A DNA stretch of 64,000 bases from Lepus europaeus (taxonomy: Eukaryota; Chordata; Mammalia; Lagomorpha; Leporidae). The DNA lies in NCBI RefSeq assembly GCF_033115175.1, contig NC_084837.1:88982966-89046965 (forward strand), given 5' to 3'. The notes under the pieces are model-generated. The model was given only the letters and a program-made list of their open reading frames with translations, did not search any database and was not told the DNA's origin. The translations under genes and the position numbers were made by a program. Numbering within the stretch: the stretch's first letter is position 1; every line of letters begins with the position of its first letter. Positions 59,557 through 64,000 of the stretch are shown here, in pieces.

Positions 59557-59892
59557 AGGGGCTGGCGCTGTGGCACAGTGGGTTTAAAGCCCTGGCCTGA
59601 AGTGCCAGCATCCCATATGGGCGCCAGTTCAAGTCCCGGCTGCTCCTCTTCCGATCCAGCTCCCTGCTATGGCCTGGGAAAGCAGTAGAAGATGGCCCAA
59701 GTCCTTAGGACCCTGCATCCACATTGGAGACCTGGAAGAATCTCCTGGCTCCTGGCTTCAGATCAGCACAGCTCTGGCTGTTGCGGCCATCTGGGGAGTG
59801 AACCAGCGGATGGATGACCTCTCTCTCTCTGTCTCTACCTCTCTCTGTAACTCTGCTTTCAAATAAATAAAATAAATCTTAAAAAAAAAAAA
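59557..59892 (+). mobile_element. CSINE type A (+)
   Basis: GGGGCTGGCGCTGTGGCACAG start; inserted near the end of the L1M. Confidence 0.93.
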
Positions 59893-59988
59893 TCCAGAAA
59901 AATCTACAAAGGCAAAAGACAGAAAATGCACTGACAATTGCCTAGGGCTGGGGATAGGAGGGAAAAGTGACTATAAATAAACACAAGG

Positions 59989-60315
59989 TGGCCAGTGCCG
60001 TGGCTCACTAGGGTAATCCTCCGCCTGTGGCGCCGGCACCCCGGGTTCTAGTCCCGGTTGGGGCGCCGGATTCTGTCCCAGTTGCTCCTCTTCCAGTCCA
60101 GCTCTCTGCTGTGGCCCGTGAAGGCAGTGGAGGATGGCCCAAGTGCTTGGGCGCCTGCACCAGCATGGGAGACGAGGAGGAAGCACCTGGCTCCTGGCTT
60201 CAGATCGGTGCAGTGCGCTGGCCACAGCGGCCATTTGGGGGGTGAAGCAACGGAAAAGGAAGACCTTTATCTCTGTCTCTCTCTCTCACTAACTCTGCCT
60301 GTCAAAAAAAAAAAA
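59989..60315 (+). mobile_element. CSINE type B (+)
   Basis: GGCCAGTGCCGTGGCTCACTAGGG start, CTGCCTGTC(A)13 end; ACACAAGGT and GCACAAGGT flank it. Confidence 0.94.
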
Positions 60316-61792
60316 AGCACAAGGTTTCCTTCTGAAATGAAAGATATGTTCTAACACAAGACAGTAGTGATGGCTGTTGTACAACTCCTTAGATATATTT
60401 AAAAATCAATGAGTTATAAATATGCCCTCTTAAATAAATGGATTTTATAGTAATGATATCCCAAAAAAAGATACGAAATAACCATGGAGGCTGGGAGATA
60501 ATGCCCTCCCGTTTCTGCTGAGCCAGGTGACTGAGGCCTGTTTCAGGCACCAAGAACAGTGGGTGGCACATGTTAAGTATTTGAGGGCATGAAGTCAACC
60601 CAGCTCAAAGTCAGATAGCTATGGAGAGGAAAGAACTTAGTGTTCAAGCCACAGATTTTCACCCCACAAACATCTTGCACAACCCAGGCAGAATTCAGAC
60701 AGAACAGCAACTCTGCTGTATCAACATCACAGCACTGTTTATTGCCAAACGAGCACACATTTTCCTGCTCTGAACAGACTGACATTGGTCCAAGTATGGT
60801 GATGCTTTCCCCACCTCTGTGCAGAACCAGCCTTTAACTGTAAGGAATATCCAAGCCCAAATGGGTGGTTATCGTAAAGGTTTGTAATCATAAAGGCTCC
60901 TTAAGAGTTTCACAGCTGTCCTGGTCCATCTTTAACCTACGTCAATCTTGCCTCCTGGATAAGTAATTAGAGATGTATTTGTAGTATTTGCAGGCACTGA
61001 TTCCAACATCAATACAAAGTCACGTCCAGATTATCATTCTTGCCAGGCAAATCTAAAACAATTTTCATACTTTAACCTTTTAAAAAATGATTTTATATCA
61101 GATTTCATTATTTATGGAGTGTCATTACTTGAAGAATTATACAGGGCAAAAGGGAGGAAAAGTTGTTAAAACCCAATGACCACTGCATACTTTTGCCAAA
61201 CAAAAACAAGCAGATGGCACAGAAACAAAGGTTCAAGTCTAGACATGCTCAGAACCTTCCAGGATGGTACAATACTCTGCATCATAAACAGCTTTGTGCC
61301 ACAGAGACTGACGCCTAACAGTGTTCCACTGGCATTTCTCCTCCTCCTCTCCACCTCACCCCGTTTACTGGAATGTAATATGCTAGAAAGACAATACCTT
61401 ACAATTAGTTCACTCATCAATAATATGTTAAGGGTTAGTCTAAAACTTCACACACACCAAAGTCAACGTTTCTATTCTACAAGTAAGGAAACAAACTGAA
61501 CACCAATAGAGACATTTTCATTTATTATTTAACATTACACTGCATCTACCAAGGCCACAACTACCATGAAAGAGTAAGTTTAAATGTACTTTGAAAGCTA
61601 TAAGATTTCTCATGTTAGGAGTAAAATCTACAGCAATTTCTCCCATCCCTGTCTCCACTTTGAATACATACAGTTCAGGCTGCCAAGAAGTTGATCATTT
61701 TCTAAATATAGAAAAGAATTACAATTGAATCCTGGCTCCCAGCTTATCAGATGAACAGCTTTGGGAAACCACAGCTTTTTTGAGCTTTAATT

Positions 61793-61816
61793 TCACACAC
61801 ACACACACACACACAT
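61793..61816 (+). repeat. (CA)n microsatellite
   Basis: About 12 CA dinucleotides. Confidence 0.95.
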
Positions 61817-62282
61817 AAACATAACATGGACATGTTGTTAAGTCTTTTTGGATTTGCATGGAGTACAAACTTGTATTAAAGCTTTCCCTTCTCCTTAGGC
61901 TGACAATTTAACATTTTTCTAAAATAAACACAAAAATCTTATGCCCTTTTACAATGTTAATTATAAATTTAAAAGTATAATAAAGTATCATTGCTAAAAA
62001 TAAATCAAAGTTCCCCCACCCCCATTACTAGTTGAAACCACTGCTTTAGTCTGACCGGCCACTGAATCACTCTGCGATGACAACTGTAGGCCCTTGTGGG
62101 AGACTTTGTTGGCCTGATCTTTCTTCCATCCTTTGAAGAAAATAAACCCTTGGAAATATACAATCCAATTAAAGGCAGAGTTTTCCTACCACAACAAAAT
62201 AACAACTCTGCTTAAACAAAAATTATGACTTATTTCTAGGGAGACCAAAAGCTCCACTCAAAATATCTAAAGAAGTTGCAGA

Positions 62283-62589
62283 GGAGCCAGTGCTGTGGCG
62301 TAGTGGACAAGCCTTCACCTGTGCTCATCCCATATGAGTGCTGGTTCGTGTCCCAGCTGCTCCTCTTCCAATCCAGCTCTGTGCTATGGCCTGGGAAAGC
62401 CCAAGTGCTCAGGTCCCCATAGGAGACCTGGAAGAAGCTCTTGGCTCCTGACTTCGGATTGGCCCAGCTCCAGCCATTGCGGCCATTTGGGGAGTGAGCC
62501 AGCAGATGGAAGACCTCTCTCTCTCTCTCTCTCTGTAACTCTCTATCTCACAAATCAAATAAATAAAATCTTTAAAAAAAAAAAAAAAG
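62283..62589 (+). mobile_element. CSINE type A (+), internally deleted
   Basis: GGAGCCAGTGCTGTGGCGTAG start; the CAGTAGAAGATGGCC region is shortened. AAAGAAGTTGCAG on the left and AAAGAAGTTTGCAG on the right flank it. Confidence 0.92.
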
Positions 62590-63055
62590 TAAAGAAGTTT
62601 GCAGAAAAGTGCAAATTAGAAGACTCCAGCTCTTATCACACGGCTAGACAATGTGGGCTAAGCTGCACGACAGCCTTTTCCTTTCAAATAAGAATACTCT
62701 TAGTAAACTGCTTTTGCAAGGATCAGAATCTGACAGACCTAGAAACAAACTCGCAGTCTTGCAGAAGAATGCACGTTTTCCACAGAACCAAAGTCCCAAG
62801 CGATGGCTGGCTGTGCCTGTGCAATTCCTCATAGCCTAGTTTACCCATCACATCATTAGCTGCCTGGTTCTGCAGCCTCGGAAACCTGAGGACCAGAGGA
62901 CTTGTTGCTTCTCTGGGTAAATGTACCCGGATTCCAAACATGAAAAGTTAAATTTCCTACTCTATAAGTTAAATGAAATTACTGAAACCTTAGAATAAAG
63001 CTTGGAACTTCAGTTTTCAAAAACGAACATACACAAACTTGAGCATGCCAGAGTT

Positions 63056-64000
63056 GGGGAGGTGGAGCAAGATGGCAGCTGAGCAAGATGCTCCAGCGAT
63101 CATCTCCCTATTCACAAACCAAGCCACCTTCACAAGGGCTGAGGAAGCCGCCGGCGCTGTGGCATAGTAGGCTAAGCTTCCACCTGTGGCGCTGGAATCT
63201 CACGTGGGAACTGGTTCAAGTCCTGGCTGCTCCAATTCCGATCCAGCTCCCTGCTGATGGCCTGGGAAAGCAGTGGAAGATAGTCTAAGTGCTTGGGCCC
63301 CTGCACCTGCATGGGAGACCCAGAAGAAGCTCCTGGCTTCAGATTGGCCAAGCTCCAGCCGTTGTGGCCATTTGAGGAGTGAACCAGTGGATGGAAGACC
63401 TCTCTCTGTCTCTCCATCTCTGTAACTCTACCATTCATATAAAAAAAAATAAATAAAATCTTAAAAAAAAAAAAAAAAAAGAATCTGAGGAAGCCAGGTG
63501 GGAGATCACAATGCTTGGTCTAATACAATAAGAAAAGACACACCGAAGAAAACAGGATGGAAGAAGTTGCCCACGTTGCCCCTACCCCATCTCCAAGCAA
63601 CATAGCACACACAGAGATACCTCACCTCCCACGCTGGGGAGGGACAGAGAATTAAGTCTAAAACCTAGACATGAAGCACAGTACCAGGCCTGCGACAGGG
63701 AAACTGGTGCTAGACAGGGCTCCACCCATGGTCCCTGCTCCAGGCCAGTACTTGCAGACCAAGCCTTTGAATCCTCTAGCCTGGCAGCCAAGAAACACTT
63801 CTGCCACTCCTCCTTCAGCCTCCAGCAGACAGCAAAACAGGACTCCAGCTACTGTGGAGTAGGGCGGGAAAGTGAGCTGAGCGCATTCCTTGAAGCTCAG
63901 ATAAAACCCAGAGGCCACTACCCGCAGGCCAGGGCTCACAGAGCAAGCCTCCAGATCTGCCCCGGCATCAGAAGGAGACCTGTTCCTTGGTGAGAGGGAC
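63056..64000 (+). mobile_element. Lagomorph L1 5' UTR (continues past the window)
   Basis: The start GGGGAGGTGGAGCAAGATGGCAGCTGAGCAAG is the L1 5' end pattern of a G-rich leader plus AAGATGGC, where a YY1 site lies in primate and other L1s. The following GC-richer sequence, up to the edge, has the look of an L1 5' UTR monomer region. A CSINE interrupts it at 63,149-63,482. It is oriented + (antisense to AAGAB). Its ORFs, if any, lie outside. Confidence 0.65.
63149..63482 (+). mobile_element. CSINE type A (+), inserted in the L1 5' UTR
   Basis: GCCGCCGGCGCTGTGGCATAG start, (A)18 tail; CTGAGGAAGCC is duplicated on both sides (63,139 and 63,485). Confidence 0.93.

Larger units (their letters stand above)
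14657..64000 (-). other. AAGAB: AAGAB gene, exons 10 to 2 (5' end outside window)
   Basis: AAGAB encodes p34, a cytosolic protein that binds alpha- and gamma-adaptins and chaperones assembly of the AP-2 and AP-1 clathrin adaptors. Human loss-of-function alleles cause punctate palmoplantar keratoderma type 1. Nine exons are readable on the - strand, all with GT-AG junctions and continuous phase: 191, 97, 90, 84, 86, 97, 105, 50 and 78 coding nt. That is 878 nt. Human p34 is 315 residues as I recall, so about 73 coding nt of exon 1 are missing, beyond 64,000. The N-terminal half resembles a Rab/Rag-like GTPase fold in the family; the C-terminal helices mediate self-association. Intron sizes in the window: >12.2 kb (intron 1), 120 bp, 811 bp, 2.8 kb, 26.8 kb, 1.15 kb, 2.3 kb, 449 bp and 679 bp. 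Confidence 0.96.
51810..64000 (-). other. AAGAB: AAGAB intron 1 (partial)
   Basis: More than 12.2 kb without a recognisable exon 1 or CpG island. From 52,475 to 58,700 it is A/T-rich and nearly free of CSINE. It holds a small tandem duplication, a MITE, MIR, MER20-type remnants, L1M, five CSINE copies to the right of 59 kb and an L1 5' UTR at the edge. 60,320-62,283 shows nothing recognised but a (CA)n at 61,793-61,816. Confidence 0.85.

Noticed and set aside
13398-63482. tRNA genes suggested by A/B-box-like GGTTCAAGTCC and GGTTCTAGTCC motifs
   Set aside because: These lie in tRNA-derived CSINEs; no cloverleaf with intact acceptor and anticodon arms is present.

Overview
The window is mammalian nuclear DNA, almost certainly rabbit (Oryctolagus) or a close lagomorph. 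The call rests on about 40 copies of the lagomorph tRNA-derived C-repeat SINE (CSINE), rabbit-type L1 3' UTR and 5' UTR sequence, and older repeats shared by all mammals (MIR, L2, MER5, MER20, MLT1, L1M). No bacterial, phage or organellar sequence was seen. Species is inferred from repeats recalled from knowledge, not from a database search.

Two protein-coding genes lie tail to tail, as in the human 15q22.33 SMAD3-AAGAB region. On the + strand, positions 1 to about 8,210 hold the 3' end of SMAD3: part of intron 7, exon 8 (1743-1887), intron 8, and exon 9 with the stop codon at 4279-4281. A 3' UTR of about 3.9 kb follows, ending just after an AATAAA at 8189. From about 8.2 to 14.7 kb is intergenic DNA rich in old L2 and MER5 remnants. 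From about 14.7 kb to the right edge, the - strand carries AAGAB (alpha- and gamma-adaptin-binding protein p34). Exons 10 to 2 are all present with canonical GT-AG junctions, the reading frame continues across every junction, and the coding pieces total 878 nt. Exon 1 is not in the window: from 51,810 to 64,000 is intron 1.

Intron 5 of AAGAB (20,783-47,623, 26.8 kb) holds the most unusual structures. The first is a 1.7-kb minisatellite of about 132 units of 13 bp in unbroken register (21,979-23,700). The second is a 5'-truncated L1 with perfect 17-bp target-site duplications. It was later interrupted by a 258-bp block built from two nearby templates, one copied inverted from about 1 kb to the left and one copied direct from about 0.5 kb to the right. 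The third is a 26-bp minisatellite that grew inside an L2 element. Intron 3 carries a (GAAA)n(GGAA)29(GAAA)n tract close to exon 3. The right edge runs into an L1 5' UTR, so a long L1 may continue beyond the window.

The two gene products act separately. SMAD3 is the TGF-beta/activin-responsive transcription factor; AAGAB is a cytosolic chaperone for clathrin adaptor assembly. The only physical link seen is their convergent arrangement. I found no evidence of a novel protein-coding system; the notable content is structural (repeat and rearrangement biology).
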